From DTSX01 sp964633465 (GTDB taxonomy: Bacteria; Pseudomonadota; Gammaproteobacteria; Steroidobacterales; UBA11654), in assembly GCA_964633465.1 (NCBI GenBank), contig CAZWGB010000002.1:1-55450 (forward strand): DNA of 55,450 bases, written 5' to 3'. Below, one piece after another: positions 24,354-33,416 of this stretch; the stretch's first letter is position 1; the number at the start of each line of letters is the position of its first letter. The translations under genes were made by a program, and so were the position numbers. The notes under the pieces are model-generated. The model was not told the DNA's origin. It saw nothing but the letters and a program-made list of their open reading frames with translations, and made no database searches.

Positions 24354-26018
24354 ATGTGCATTGCTATGGCCCAAGAAAGAGAATCAATGGAATTTGATGT
24401 AGTGATAGTCGGCGCGGGACCCTCTGGGTTAAGCGCGTCGATAAAGCTAATGCAGTTGTCCCAAGAGCAAGGTCTTGATTTGAATATTTGCGTGCTAGAA
24501 AAGAGCTCCGATATTGCTTCACACATTATCTCAGGTGCGGTTATAGAAACTCGTGCTCTAGATGAATTGTTGCCCTATTGGGAGGCGAGTGATGCTTTTA
24601 TCCAAGCACCAGTTACACAGGATCAGATGTCTTTTTTAATTAATGAAACGACAAGCATTGATATACCCTCTTTCTTAATTCCATCATCGATGAACAACCA
24701 CGGCAATTCTATTATTAGTCTGGGTTCATTGTGTCGGTGGTTGGCGTCCGAAGCTGAAGCATTGGGCGTGAATATTTTTCCCGGGTTTCCTGCGGTTGAT
24801 TTAATCGAAGAAGAGGGAAGAGTTGTTGGAGTGATTTCTGGAGATATGGGTGTAAATAAAGAGGGGCAAGCAAAAGAAAGCTATGAATCTGGTTACGAGC
24901 TCAGAGCCAAATACACCATACTTTCAGAAGGTTGCAGGGGCAATCTGGGCAAGAAACTAATCAAAAGATTCAGATTGGATGAAGATTCTGATCCCCAGCA
25001 TTATGGCATAGGATTCAAAGAAATTTGGACTGTTAACCCAGAGAAGCATCACGAGGGTTCTGTCTTTCACACTGCTGGGTGGCCTTTGGATTCAAAAACG
25101 GAAGGCGGAGGATTTGTTTATCACGCTCCAAATAATCAACTATATTTGGGCCTCATTGTTTCCCTTGACTACCAAAATCCTTACCTAAATCCCTTTGGTG
25201 AATTTCAAAAATGGAAACTGCATCCAAAAATTAGCAATCTTCTGGAAGGAGCTGAACGAATTTCCTATGGTGCAAGAGCTGTTAATAAAGGAGGATTGCA
25301 ATCTCTTCCCAAGTTGACTTTTCCCGGTGGGCTTTTAGTGGGTTGTGATGCGGGATTTCTCAATGGTGCAAAAATAAAAGGCACTCACACCGCAATGAAG
25401 TCAGGTATGCTTGCTGCAGAATCGATAGTTCAGTCGTTTTCTGAAGAAAGGCAAGATGATGAATTGGTCAATTACCAAAAATCTGTTGAACAATCCTGGA
25501 TTTATAAAGAGCTTCACCAGGCTAGAAATTTTTCACCTGCACAGAAGAAATTTGGTCTCTATATCGCATCTGTATTTATCTGGATAGATCAGAATATTTT
25601 CAAGGGACGATTGCCAATTACACTGCGTATTTCAGAACCAGATCATGCTAAGTTAGAGAAAGCATCTGGACTGGACCCACTAAAGTATCCTAAACCTGAT
25701 GGAAGACTTACTTTTGACCGAACTTCTTCGATATATTTGTCTGGAGTTGCTCATGAAGAAGATCAGCCTTGTCACCTTAACTTGATTGATGCAGAAATTC
25801 CCATACAAACCAATCTCCCAATATACGGTGAACCTGCCAGATTGTATTGTCCCGCTGGTGTTTATGAAGTGCTTGAAAGCAATGATGGCTCCATGAGATT
25901 TCAAATCAATGCCCAGAATTGCATTCATTGCAAAACCTGTGATATCAAAGATCCCAGTCAAAATATTCAGTGGGAATGCCCAGAAGGTGGCGGGGGACCC
26001 AATTACACTAATATGTAA
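24354..26018 (+). CDS. Electron-transfer-flavoprotein:ubiquinone oxidoreductase
   Basis: Takes electrons from reduced ETF, fed by acyl-CoA dehydrogenases, and passes them to ubiquinone at the inner membrane. The N-terminal FAD-binding motif is VVIVGAGPSGLSAS, GGLQSLPKLTFPGG and GCDAGFLNGAKIKGTH are in the middle, and the [4Fe-4S] site near the C-terminus is NCIHCKTCDIKDP with the terminal WECPEGGGGPNYTNM. The start is uncertain: ATG 24354, 24366 or 24387, the last giving MEFDVVIVGAG as in many homologues. Length near 550 is normal. It links to the fatty-acid genes in this window. Confidence 0.95.
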   Translation: MCIAMAQERESMEFDVVIVGAGPSGLSASIKLMQLSQEQGLDLNICVLEKSSDIASHIISGAVIETRALDELLPYWEASDAFIQAPVTQDQMSFLINETTSIDIPSFLIPSSMNNHGNSIISLGSLCRWLASEAEALGVNIFPGFPAVDLIEEEGRVVGVISGDMGVNKEGQAKESYESGYELRAKYTILSEGCRGNLGKKLIKRFRLDEDSDPQHYGIGFKEIWTVNPEKHHEGSVFHTAGWPLDSKTEGGGFVYHAPNNQLYLGLIVSLDYQNPYLNPFGEFQKWKLHPKISNLLEGAERISYGARAVNKGGLQSLPKLTFPGGLLVGCDAGFLNGAKIKGTHTAMKSGMLAAESIVQSFSEERQDDELVNYQKSVEQSWIYKELHQARNFSPAQKKFGLYIASVFIWIDQNIFKGRLPITLRISEPDHAKLEKASGLDPLKYPKPDGRLTFDRTSSIYLSGVAHEEDQPCHLNLIDAEIPIQTNLPIYGEPARLYCPAGVYEVLESNDGSMRFQINAQNCIHCKTCDIKDPSQNIQWECPEGGGGPNYTNM

Positions 26019-26127
26019 TGCAATTTTCTTGTTTAAAAATAATCACTTGCGATGCTTTTCTTTCAATGCGCTATCTGATACCTTGCGCTATAGTCCAATT
26101 TACTAAATGATCATAGGGCATTTATGA

Positions 26128-26967
26128 ATGCAAACTATGCTTGAAACAATAAAAGCAAAAATTACCTTAATCTGTGCGACAGTTGTTTGCATAACACTGA
26201 TGGGCGCTAATCTTTCCATTTCACAAGAAACAACAGAGATAGAAGAGATAATCCTTCCTGATCCGATAGAGATTCTAGACGATTCTTTGTTTGTTCAAAG
26301 CAGTTCCGATCTTAATTCTAAAGGCTCTCAAGCAGTTGTCAGCGATCTTTCAGATGAAACCCAAGATTTACTTGGCCAATACCGTCTAGTGTTGCAACAG
26401 ATCGACCGATTGATTGCCTACAACGACTATGTTGAACGACTCATTGTTGATCAAGAAGCTCAGATAAAGGACATAAGAGAACAACTTGATCAGTTTGCAT
26501 TGATTGAACGTGGGATTGTTCCATTGATGCTTGACAGTATTGATACATTGGACAAATTTATTGATTTGGATGTCCCATTCTTATTGGAAGAGCGTAAAGC
26601 TAGGGTGGCAAGGTTGAGAACGATTATGAATCTATCCGACGTTACCGTTTCAGAAAAATACCGTCAAATTATGGACGCCTATCAGATTGAAACTACTTAT
26701 GGTCGAGACATCGAAGCCTACACAGGATTATTGGAAATCGGTGGAGTCAGTCGACAGGTAGACTTTCTTAGAATTGGCAGAACGTCACTCACTTATCAGA
26801 CTCCAGATCAGGAGGAAACGGGTTTTTGGAACAAACAGGATAAGCAATGGGAAAAATTACCCAACAAATACCAAAATTATGTTACTCAAGGGCTTAGAGT
26901 TGCTCGCAAACAGGTAACGCCAAATCTTCTTGAGTTGCCCATTGAGGCGCCCGGAGAAGGAAGATGA
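26128..26967 (+). CDS. DUF3450 family periplasmic protein
   Basis: 279 residues with a hydrophobic export signal (about residues 12-33). The mature part is helical and coiled-coil-like (LVLQQIDRLIAYNDYVERLI, split here by reading QIDRLIAYNDYVE) and has FIDLDVPFLLEERKARVARL, which is typical of DUF3450. This family is almost always the first gene of a TonB-energisation operon in marine gammaproteobacteria, as here; its exact role is not known. The ATG overlaps the start of the next gene's frame: its stop overlaps the next ATG by four bases (ATGA). Confidence 0.88.
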   Translation: MQTMLETIKAKITLICATVVCITLMGANLSISQETTEIEEIILPDPIEILDDSLFVQSSSDLNSKGSQAVVSDLSDETQDLLGQYRLVLQQIDRLIAYNDYVERLIVDQEAQIKDIREQLDQFALIERGIVPLMLDSIDTLDKFIDLDVPFLLEERKARVARLRTIMNLSDVTVSEKYRQIMDAYQIETTYGRDIEAYTGLLEIGGVSRQVDFLRIGRTSLTYQTPDQEETGFWNKQDKQWEKLPNKYQNYVTQGLRVARKQVTPNLLELPIEAPGEGR

Positions 26968-28367
26968 ATTATAGGGCCAGCCTAATGGTTTCTTTCCTGC
27001 TATTTATTTTAACCATAAATACGCAGTTAGGCGCTCAGGAAGAGCAGGAACTTCCTACAGATTCAGCTATTAGTGAAAAACTCAAAAATATCCAGACTTT
27101 AGAGCAATTACTTGCAATAACCGAAAATGATAGCCAAGTAAGCAACGTCATTAACAACCAAAGAGAAGAAAAATTCTTAGCTGCAAGAGATCGGCAACAA
27201 TTACTCCTGGATCAGGCTAAAGCACGCTTGGATCAAGAAGAGAAACGCAGCATCCGTTTACAGAAACAGTTTGAAGATAATGAAAAAACCTTGGAGGATA
27301 TTCAAGAAACATTGAGAATACGTATCGGCAATTTTGGCGAATTATTTGGAGTTGTGAGGCAAGTTGCTGGTGAAGCAATTGCGGTCATTAAAAACTCCAT
27401 TGTCTCCTTACAATTCCCAAATAGAGAAAAAATTCTAACCGGTTTGGCAGAAACCAGAGGTATACCTTCTATTGAACAGATGCATGACCTAAAGGTCGAA
27501 TTGCTTAGAGAAATGAGCCAATCAGGCCAAGTTCAAAGGTTCCAAAAACAGGTAGTGCTTCCAGGCGGGTCCATTGTAGATGCCGAAATAGTAAGGGTTG
27601 GTGTTTTTAATGCAATTACAGAGAATTTCTTTCTCCAATTTGTTCCAGATACTCAAAGTTTGCAGGTGCTCGCCAGACAGCCTGCTCGGCGATACCAATC
27701 AATGGCGGAAGATCTCTTTGCTCTGGATGCTGGTTATACCGCCATGGCAGTCGACCCAAGCCGTGGTCAAATTTTAAGTCTATTAATCCAAGCACCCGGT
27801 CTTGGTGAGAGAATCAATCAAGGAGGATTGGTTGGATACTTCATAATTTTTATTGGTTTAATTGGCTTGTTAATGTCTCTATGGAGATTGTTTATCCTTC
27901 GTCAAGATGGGCAGGCAATTAATGAACAATTAACCACTGAAACTATCTCTCGAGACAATGCATTGGGAAGGATTTTATCCGTCCACAGCGAGCATGATGC
28001 AATGGAAACAGAAGCACTGGAACTGAAGATTGATGAAGCAATCTTAAAGGAAGTTCCCAGACTTGAAAAATACCACAGCATCATCAAAGTATTTGCTGCT
28101 GTAGCTCCTTTATTAGGACTTTTGGGAACAGTAGTAGGGATGATTGTAACTTTCCAAGCATTGACGCTTTTCGGAACAGGAGACCCAAAACTGATGGCAG
28201 GTGGAATTTCCCAAGCTCTGGTGACCACTATGCTGGGCTTAATTGTAGCAATACCCTTAGTTTTTTTGCATAGTGTTTTAACCAGTTGGAGCGGTACTTT
28301 GATCGAGGTGCTTGAGGAACAAAGCGCAGGTCTGATAGCAAGACATGCTGAACGACCAAACCGATAA
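26964..28367 (+). CDS. MotA/TolQ/ExbB proton channel protein with large periplasmic N-terminus (TtpC-like)
   Basis: 467 residues: signal peptide (1-25), a coiled-coil periplasmic domain to about 270, then a TolQ/ExbB domain with membrane segments near 290-312 and in LLGLLGTVVGMIVTFQALTLFG-like sequence (around 385-400) and a third at about 415-440. In Vibrio such a protein (TtpC) is needed with ExbB2-ExbD2-TonB2. It overlaps the preceding DUF3450 gene by four bases and is followed after five bases by exbB, so translation is likely coupled. Confidence 0.88.
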   Translation: MNYRASLMVSFLLFILTINTQLGAQEEQELPTDSAISEKLKNIQTLEQLLAITENDSQVSNVINNQREEKFLAARDRQQLLLDQAKARLDQEEKRSIRLQKQFEDNEKTLEDIQETLRIRIGNFGELFGVVRQVAGEAIAVIKNSIVSLQFPNREKILTGLAETRGIPSIEQMHDLKVELLREMSQSGQVQRFQKQVVLPGGSIVDAEIVRVGVFNAITENFFLQFVPDTQSLQVLARQPARRYQSMAEDLFALDAGYTAMAVDPSRGQILSLLIQAPGLGERINQGGLVGYFIIFIGLIGLLMSLWRLFILRQDGQAINEQLTTETISRDNALGRILSVHSEHDAMETEALELKIDEAILKEVPRLEKYHSIIKVFAAVAPLLGLLGTVVGMIVTFQALTLFGTGDPKLMAGGISQALVTTMLGLIVAIPLVFLHSVLTSWSGTLIEVLEEQSAGLIARHAERPNR

Positions 28368-28372
28368 TTACC

Positions 28373-28897
28373 ATGAATATCTTTAGCGATATTTATATCG
28401 CAATTCGCAGTTTTTTTGAGGCAGGAGGACCGGTGCTGTGGGGGATACTATTGGTTACGATTATCATGTGGACACTGATAGTCGAGCGATTCTGGTTTTT
28501 TCGATATGTACTCCCAGAACGAATTAAACAAACAACCAGCCAATGGCAATCAAGAAAAGGAAATCAGACTTGGTATTCAAACAAGATCAAGGATCAGTTG
28601 ATATCAGAAATATCTGTTGACACACATCGTTTTATTTTAACCATTGAAACCATGATGCTGATTTTACCTCTCTTAGGCCTACTTGGGACCGTTGTCGGTA
28701 TGATTAAAGTTTTTGATGTAATGACTTTTTTCGGAACGGGGAACGCAAGGTTAATGGCAAGTGGAGTATCCCAAGCGACAATACCAACGATGGCAGGTTT
28801 GGTAGCAGCGATTTCTGGATTATATATTGCTAATTTACTGAAACGAAAAGCAGATGTTGAGGTCGCTAAAGTTTCGGATCTTTTGGTTAATGAATAA
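28373..28897 (+). CDS. exbB: ExbB/TolQ family proton channel
   Basis: A 174-residue inner-membrane protein with three hydrophobic segments. The first is LWGILLVTIIMWTLIVERFWFF-like (about 22-43); the second and third flank GLLGTVVGMIKVFDVMTFFG and ATIPTMAGLVAAISGLYIANL, where channel residues lie. It builds the pentameric proton channel that with ExbD drives TonB. It belongs to the TonB2-type short ExbB group. Confidence 0.92.
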   Translation: MNIFSDIYIAIRSFFEAGGPVLWGILLVTIIMWTLIVERFWFFRYVLPERIKQTTSQWQSRKGNQTWYSNKIKDQLISEISVDTHRFILTIETMMLILPLLGLLGTVVGMIKVFDVMTFFGTGNARLMASGVSQATIPTMAGLVAAISGLYIANLLKRKADVEVAKVSDLLVNE

Positions 28898-28903
28898 ATT
28901 GAT

Positions 28904-29305
28904 ATGAAAAGAAAACATAAAAGAAAAAAAGATGAAAGCGAGATCAATATTACGCCTCTGCTTGATATAGTTTTTATCATGCTGATTTTTTTTATTGTCA
29001 CCACTTCCTTCGTCAAAGAAATTTCATTGGACGTCAACCGACCGACTAAATCACCGGTAAAAGAACAAAAAAGGTCGGAGGTGATATCCGTTAGGATTTC
29101 AGCAGAAGGTCAAGTTTTTGTCCAAGAAAGACTCGTGGATATTGCTGCAGTTCGGGCAAACATTGAATCAAATTTAGCCATTAAACCCAGTGCTTCCGTA
29201 GTAGTAGTTTCAGACCGTGATGCCGATGCTGGTTTTTTGGTGAGGGTGATTGATCAATCTCGGCTGGCTGGGGCAAAGAATGTCTCGTTAGCAGCACAGA
29301 AGTAG
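28904..29305 (+). CDS. exbD: ExbD family protein, first copy
   Basis: 133 residues: a cytoplasmic N-terminus rich in Lys, then ESEINITPLLDIVFIMLIFF with the membrane Asp that carries protons, and a periplasmic ExbD domain with ISAEGQVFVQERLVD and VVVSDRDADAGFLVRVID. Two exbD genes stand side by side in this operon; the second is diverged but has the same length. Confidence 0.93.
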   Translation: MKRKHKRKKDESEINITPLLDIVFIMLIFFIVTTSFVKEISLDVNRPTKSPVKEQKRSEVISVRISAEGQVFVQERLVDIAAVRANIESNLAIKPSASVVVVSDRDADAGFLVRVIDQSRLAGAKNVSLAAQK

Positions 29306-29307
29306 TC

Positions 29308-29709
29308 ATGCTAAGAAAAAAAAGAAGAGAGGAAGAAGAAAGCGAGATCAATATTACGCCAATGATGGATATTGTATTCATTATGTTGATCTTCTTTATC
29401 GTTACAACGTCATTTATCAAAGAGACGGGGATCAATCCTAATCGTCCAGAGGCTGAAACGGCAATTAGAGCTGAACAGGGCAATATTCTCATAGCGATTG
29501 CTCCCAATGATCAAATATGGATGAACAAGGGTCCCATCGAGTTAGAGGCGGTAAAAATCATGGTAGAGGCTGCACATGCTGAGAATCCAGAAAGCAGTGT
29601 GGTTGTAGTAGCTGATGAGTTAGCCTCAACTGGTCTAGTTTTGGACGTTATGGATAAAATCCGATCGAGCGGTATTTCTAAAATATCATTATCTGCAAGG
29701 GAAAAATAA
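29308..29709 (+). CDS. exbD: ExbD family protein, second copy
   Basis: 133 residues, starting two bases after the first exbD stop. It repeats the ESEINITPMMDIVFIMLIFF membrane segment with its Asp, followed by a periplasmic part with AIAPNDQIWMNKGPIEL and VVVADELASTGLVLDVMD. Sequence identity is high in the membrane segment and low in the periplasmic part, so the pair probably forms a heterodimer rather than being a recent duplicate. Confidence 0.93.
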   Translation: MLRKKRREEEESEINITPMMDIVFIMLIFFIVTTSFIKETGINPNRPEAETAIRAEQGNILIAIAPNDQIWMNKGPIELEAVKIMVEAAHAENPESSVVVVADELASTGLVLDVMDKIRSSGISKISLSAREK

Positions 29710-29718
29710 AGGTGAAGT

Positions 29719-30378
29719 ATGGCCGCTATTTCTCTTAATCTAAAGCCACAGTTGAGGTATTTGTCGGCATTACTTTTCGGTGTTTTGATCTCATTCGGAC
29801 TGTTTTTTTTAATGCAATCCCTCATCGATTCTGGCGAACAGCAAAAAAACGCCTCAGCTGAAGGACAGATTATGGATTTCATCAGAATCAGGGAAGATGA
29901 GACATTGAGCATTAAGGATCGACAGAAACCGAAGAAACCAACACCTCCCAAAGAACCCCCACCCCCACCCAAACTGATCGTTGAGAAACAAGTTAAACCT
30001 ACAATGAATAGGATAAAGATTGAAATCCCCAACATAGATTTACCCAGTATTGCTGGCGGAGGACCATTTTTAGGTAATTGGGCAGGCAACCCCTTAGCAG
30101 AGGGGGATGTTTTACCCATAGTCAGGATTGATCCCCAGTGGCCCAGAGAAGCTCTTATTGAAGGTATAGAGGGATATGTTGTAGTTGAGGTAACTATTGG
30201 TGCAGATGGTTCTGTTAAGGATGTGCGTGTTCTTCAATCTGAGCCAAAAAGAATGTTTGACAGGAATGTCATAAGGGCCGTTCTAAAGTGGAAATTCAAA
30301 CCCAGAATTATCAATGGAGTGGCGGTCGAGAGAAAAGCAATACAAATGCTGGAATTTACACTTAATGATCTAAATTAA
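29719..30378 (+). CDS. tonB: TonB energy-transducing protein
   Basis: 219 residues: an N-terminal membrane anchor (about 12-33), a Pro/Lys-rich spacer (PKKPTPPKEPPPPPK, around 72-90), and a C-terminal TonB domain with GYVVVEVTIGADGSVKDVRV and AVLKWKFKPRIINGVAV. It couples the proton motive force from ExbB/ExbD to TonB-dependent outer-membrane receptors. It starts nine bases after the second exbD. No receptor gene lies in the window. Confidence 0.93.
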   Translation: MAAISLNLKPQLRYLSALLFGVLISFGLFFLMQSLIDSGEQQKNASAEGQIMDFIRIREDETLSIKDRQKPKKPTPPKEPPPPPKLIVEKQVKPTMNRIKIEIPNIDLPSIAGGGPFLGNWAGNPLAEGDVLPIVRIDPQWPREALIEGIEGYVVVEVTIGADGSVKDVRVLQSEPKRMFDRNVIRAVLKWKFKPRIINGVAVERKAIQMLEFTLNDLN

Positions 30379-30385
30379 TGCAGCA

Positions 30386-31681
30386 ATGACATTCTTTTTT
30401 CACAACAAAACAACAAGTGTCTTAGCGCTTTTCATGTTATGGAGCATAGTTTTTTTTGGAGCTATAGAAACATGCTCGGCAGAAACATTACCCGGCTACC
30501 ATCCATTAACAGAAGAGAGAACTGTCGTTGAGAGAAGAAGCACAGCACCGCAAATGAATTACAACGTCAACAAGAAATTCGAAAGCGTTGCTGAGCGATT
30601 CGGTAACGGTGACCTGGAAGGCGCTATGAAGAGTTTGCAATCCATGCTCAACTGGAACATCAATGATTATGAAAGAGCGGTTATCTATCAATTTATGGGG
30701 TTTGTGTACGTCCAACAGAGCAACATTGATATGGCAATCGAAGTGTTCAGAAAATGTACAGATCTTGATATATTATCGACATCCCAACATCAGAGTACTG
30801 TCTTCAATTTAGCAAGCCTATACGGGTCGAGAGAAGATTGGGATTTGACCATCACTAAATTGATGCAATGGTTTAAATATGAGCCTGATCCTGTTGCAGA
30901 AGCCTATATTATGATGGGCATTGCTTATTTTCAAAAAGGAGAACCATTAACATCACTTCCTTATATCCATATTGCCAATATTAAATCCAAAAAGCCCCAA
31001 GAAAGCTGGCACCAGCTGGAATTAGCTATCTTATTTTTAAACAAACGTTTTGAAGAAGCGGTTGAGCTTCTCAAAAGAATGGCCACCTTTTGGCCAGATA
31101 AGGAAAAGTATTGGGAAACCTTGGCAGGTGCTTATATGGAATTGCAGAAAGATCCTGATGCTCTTTCAGCATTGACTCTAGGCTACAAAAATGAAGCAAT
31201 CAGCAAAAAAGAAACACTGGAGAATCTTGCTCGATTGAGTTTATATCTGGAGATTCCATACCAAGCAGCTTCAATAGTCGAAGAAAACATCAATAATGGC
31301 TCACTTGAGAGGAATGAGAAAAACTTGAGGTTGTTGCTCGGTGCTTGGACCGCTGCAAGGGAGTTTGATCAAGCCATTGGGGTTATCGATATTTTGGCAC
31401 CGATGATTAATGATGGAGACCTATACATCCAAAAAGCCATGTTGCTAAATGAAAAAGGGGACTGGGAAGGTATTAAAGTTGCTGCAAGCGAAGCTTTAAA
31501 CACTGGCAATTTGGAGAAACCAGGAGATATTTATATCCTTAAGGGAATGGCACTAACCGAACTAGAGGAATACGACCAGGCTATAAACTCTTTTGAAAAA
31601 GCAGTTGAATTAGGTACCGATGGCAACAAAAGAAATGCCGAAGCTTGGATTGAATACGTCACTGATCGCAAGGGAACTTAA
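30386..31681 (+). CDS. Tetratricopeptide-repeat protein of the TonB operon
   Basis: 431 residues with a hydrophobic signal segment (about 10-30) and multiple TPR motifs, for example GFVYVQQSNIDMAIEVFRKC, KYWETLAGAYMELQKDPDAL and ILKGMALTELEEYDQAINSF (each about 34 residues apart). Exported TPR proteins of this size close similar TonB2-type operons and are probably periplasmic scaffolds. Starts seven bases after tonB. It is convergent with plsC, one base apart. Confidence 0.88.
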   Translation: MTFFFHNKTTSVLALFMLWSIVFFGAIETCSAETLPGYHPLTEERTVVERRSTAPQMNYNVNKKFESVAERFGNGDLEGAMKSLQSMLNWNINDYERAVIYQFMGFVYVQQSNIDMAIEVFRKCTDLDILSTSQHQSTVFNLASLYGSREDWDLTITKLMQWFKYEPDPVAEAYIMMGIAYFQKGEPLTSLPYIHIANIKSKKPQESWHQLELAILFLNKRFEEAVELLKRMATFWPDKEKYWETLAGAYMELQKDPDALSALTLGYKNEAISKKETLENLARLSLYLEIPYQAASIVEENINNGSLERNEKNLRLLLGAWTAAREFDQAIGVIDILAPMINDGDLYIQKAMLLNEKGDWEGIKVAASEALNTGNLEKPGDIYILKGMALTELEEYDQAINSFEKAVELGTDGNKRNAEAWIEYVTDRKGT

Positions 31682-31682
31682 A

Positions 31683-32411
31683 TCAAGGATAGGATTTTTC
31701 TTTCAAATCAGGTTCATTAATTTCGCCCAGCATTAAACTACGTGATTTTTCTGATATGCCTTGAGCCCCGTTTTCAACTTCATCAGGGTAAATCGGGGGA
31801 AAAATAGTTATTTTCAGGGGCACTTTACTCGGTAGCCAAACTTCCGATCTGAGCAATTGCCGAGTTCCATTCATTGCGATCGGTATAACTGGTATATCGT
31901 TCTTTACAGCTGTTAAAAAAGCACCCAGCTTAAATTTTCCCAATCCATCTTCTGCATAAAAAGTCCCTTCAGGGAAAAAGATGATCGAATCCAATCCTTG
32001 GCCACTGGACATAATCCGCCTTATATCTTGGGCGCCCTTGACCGCATTAAAACGATCTACTAAATGTGTGCCTACCTTTCTTACAATATAACCGAGAAAT
32101 GGGACATGTTTTAATTCTCTTTTTCCAACATAAGCATATTGAGGAGGCAACACCGCACTCAGTACTATTGGATCTATGTAACTGGCATGATTGACAACAA
32201 GGATGGATGGCGATTTGATCAGATTTTCATAGCCTTTTACAATGATTTTGTATCGCAGTACTTTTAGGATTAGCCAGACCCCTTTTTTAGCGATCAGACG
32301 CGTGGTACGAACTTTGGAAGTAAAAGGAAAGCAGAGAGTCATACCTAAGACCACAATCACAAAAACAAACCAAGCCCAAGCGCCAAAAAGGTATGCATTT
32401 ATTACTTTCAC
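31683..32411 (-). CDS. plsC: 1-acyl-sn-glycerol-3-phosphate acyltransferase-like protein (PlsC family)
   Basis: A membrane acyltransferase making phosphatidic acid for phospholipids. The catalytic motif H-x4-D is in VNHASYIDPIVL, FFPEGTFYAED binds the phosphate, and a membrane segment lies at the N-terminus (AWFVFVIVVLGMTL). The open frame extends upstream to a TTG at 32471, but a TATAAG promoter-like box lies there, and the GTG at 32411, beginning MKVINAYLFG, gives a better 242-residue protein. Divergent from xerD. The exact acyl acceptor is not proven. Confidence 0.85.
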   Translation of the reverse strand: MKVINAYLFGAWAWFVFVIVVLGMTLCFPFTSKVRTTRLIAKKGVWLILKVLRYKIIVKGYENLIKSPSILVVNHASYIDPIVLSAVLPPQYAYVGKRELKHVPFLGYIVRKVGTHLVDRFNAVKGAQDIRRIMSSGQGLDSIIFFPEGTFYAEDGLGKFKLGAFLTAVKNDIPVIPIAMNGTRQLLRSEVWLPSKVPLKITIFPPIYPDEVENGAQGISEKSRSLMLGEINEPDLKEKSYP

Positions 32412-32484
32412 AACAAATTTTTTGGATTTTTTATGACAAATCGTCCTATTCTTATAGTTTATGATACACAATCATTAAAGAACT

Positions 32485-33396
32485 ATGACAAATTCGATAG
32501 CTGATAATAACTCTTCTTCTGATATAGATTCATTTCTTGATTCTGTATGGATGGAACAAGGATTGGCTAAAAATACTTTGTCGGCTTATCGCTCTGATTT
32601 GAAAATTTTGGAAAAATGGACCAGGAATAAAAACCTGACCCTGAGAAATATTTCTCGTGCTGACTTGTTGGATTTTATTTCTGAGCGAGCTAATTTGGGT
32701 GCAAGCTCTCGTTCTTCTGCAAGACAGCTCTCCACATTTAGGCGGTTTTACAATTACCTTAGTGGACAAGAAATTATTGTTCAGAATCCAACGTTGAAAA
32801 TCTCAATGCCAAAAATTGGTAGATCCTTACCAAAAATGATTTCAGAAGAGGAGGTGATTAAACTTATTAAAGCACCTGTAGTCAAAAAACCTTTGGGTTT
32901 TAGGGATAGAACAATGCTTGAAGTGCTTTACGCAACTGGTTTAAGAGTATCGGAGTTGGTACAACTAAAGCAAACTCAATTAAATTTAAACCAGGGTTTT
33001 ATCAGGGTCTTAGGAAAAGGCAACAAGGAACGATTGGTGCCACTCGGTGGAATTGCAAAAAGTTGGCTGAAACGCTATTTGAAAGGTCCTATTCATGAGA
33101 TCCTCGGAGAACGGAATACAGACTATTTGTTTCCAACTAGAACATCTGAATGTATTTCCAGACAAGCGTTGTGGCAGTTAATTAAGAAATATGCCAATAA
33201 AACTGGAATCAAATCTAATTTATCTCCGCATACTCTTAGACATGCTTTCGCGACACACTTACTCAATCACGGTGCCGATTTAAGAGTGGTTCAAATGTTG
33301 CTGGGACACAGTGATTTGTCGACCACACAGATTTACACTCACATTGCTCAACAAAGACTCAAGGATATCCATGAAAAACATCATCCGAGAGGTTGA
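32485..33396 (+). CDS. xerD: Site-specific tyrosine recombinase XerD
   Basis: 303 residues. The N-terminal SAM-like domain binds DNA and the C-terminal catalytic domain has ATGLRVSELVQL (first Arg), HTLRHAFATHLL (HxxR), LLGHSDLSTTQIYTH and the nucleophilic Tyr in this last segment; the tail DIHEKHHPRG is typical of XerD. With XerC it resolves chromosome dimers at dif. It is directly followed by dsbC, as in Escherichia coli, which supports xerD over xerC or a phage integrase. Confidence 0.95.
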   Translation: MTNSIADNNSSSDIDSFLDSVWMEQGLAKNTLSAYRSDLKILEKWTRNKNLTLRNISRADLLDFISERANLGASSRSSARQLSTFRRFYNYLSGQEIIVQNPTLKISMPKIGRSLPKMISEEEVIKLIKAPVVKKPLGFRDRTMLEVLYATGLRVSELVQLKQTQLNLNQGFIRVLGKGNKERLVPLGGIAKSWLKRYLKGPIHEILGERNTDYLFPTRTSECISRQALWQLIKKYANKTGIKSNLSPHTLRHAFATHLLNHGADLRVVQMLLGHSDLSTTQIYTHIAQQRLKDIHEKHHPRG

Positions 33397-33416
33397 TTTT
33401 TTGTAAACTAGACGTT

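Noticed and set aside
29511..30119. Open frame of 202 codons on the minus strand
   Set aside because: It is the opposite strand of exbD and tonB, which have clear family features; its product is low-complexity (Ser/Gly-rich) as expected for a shadow.
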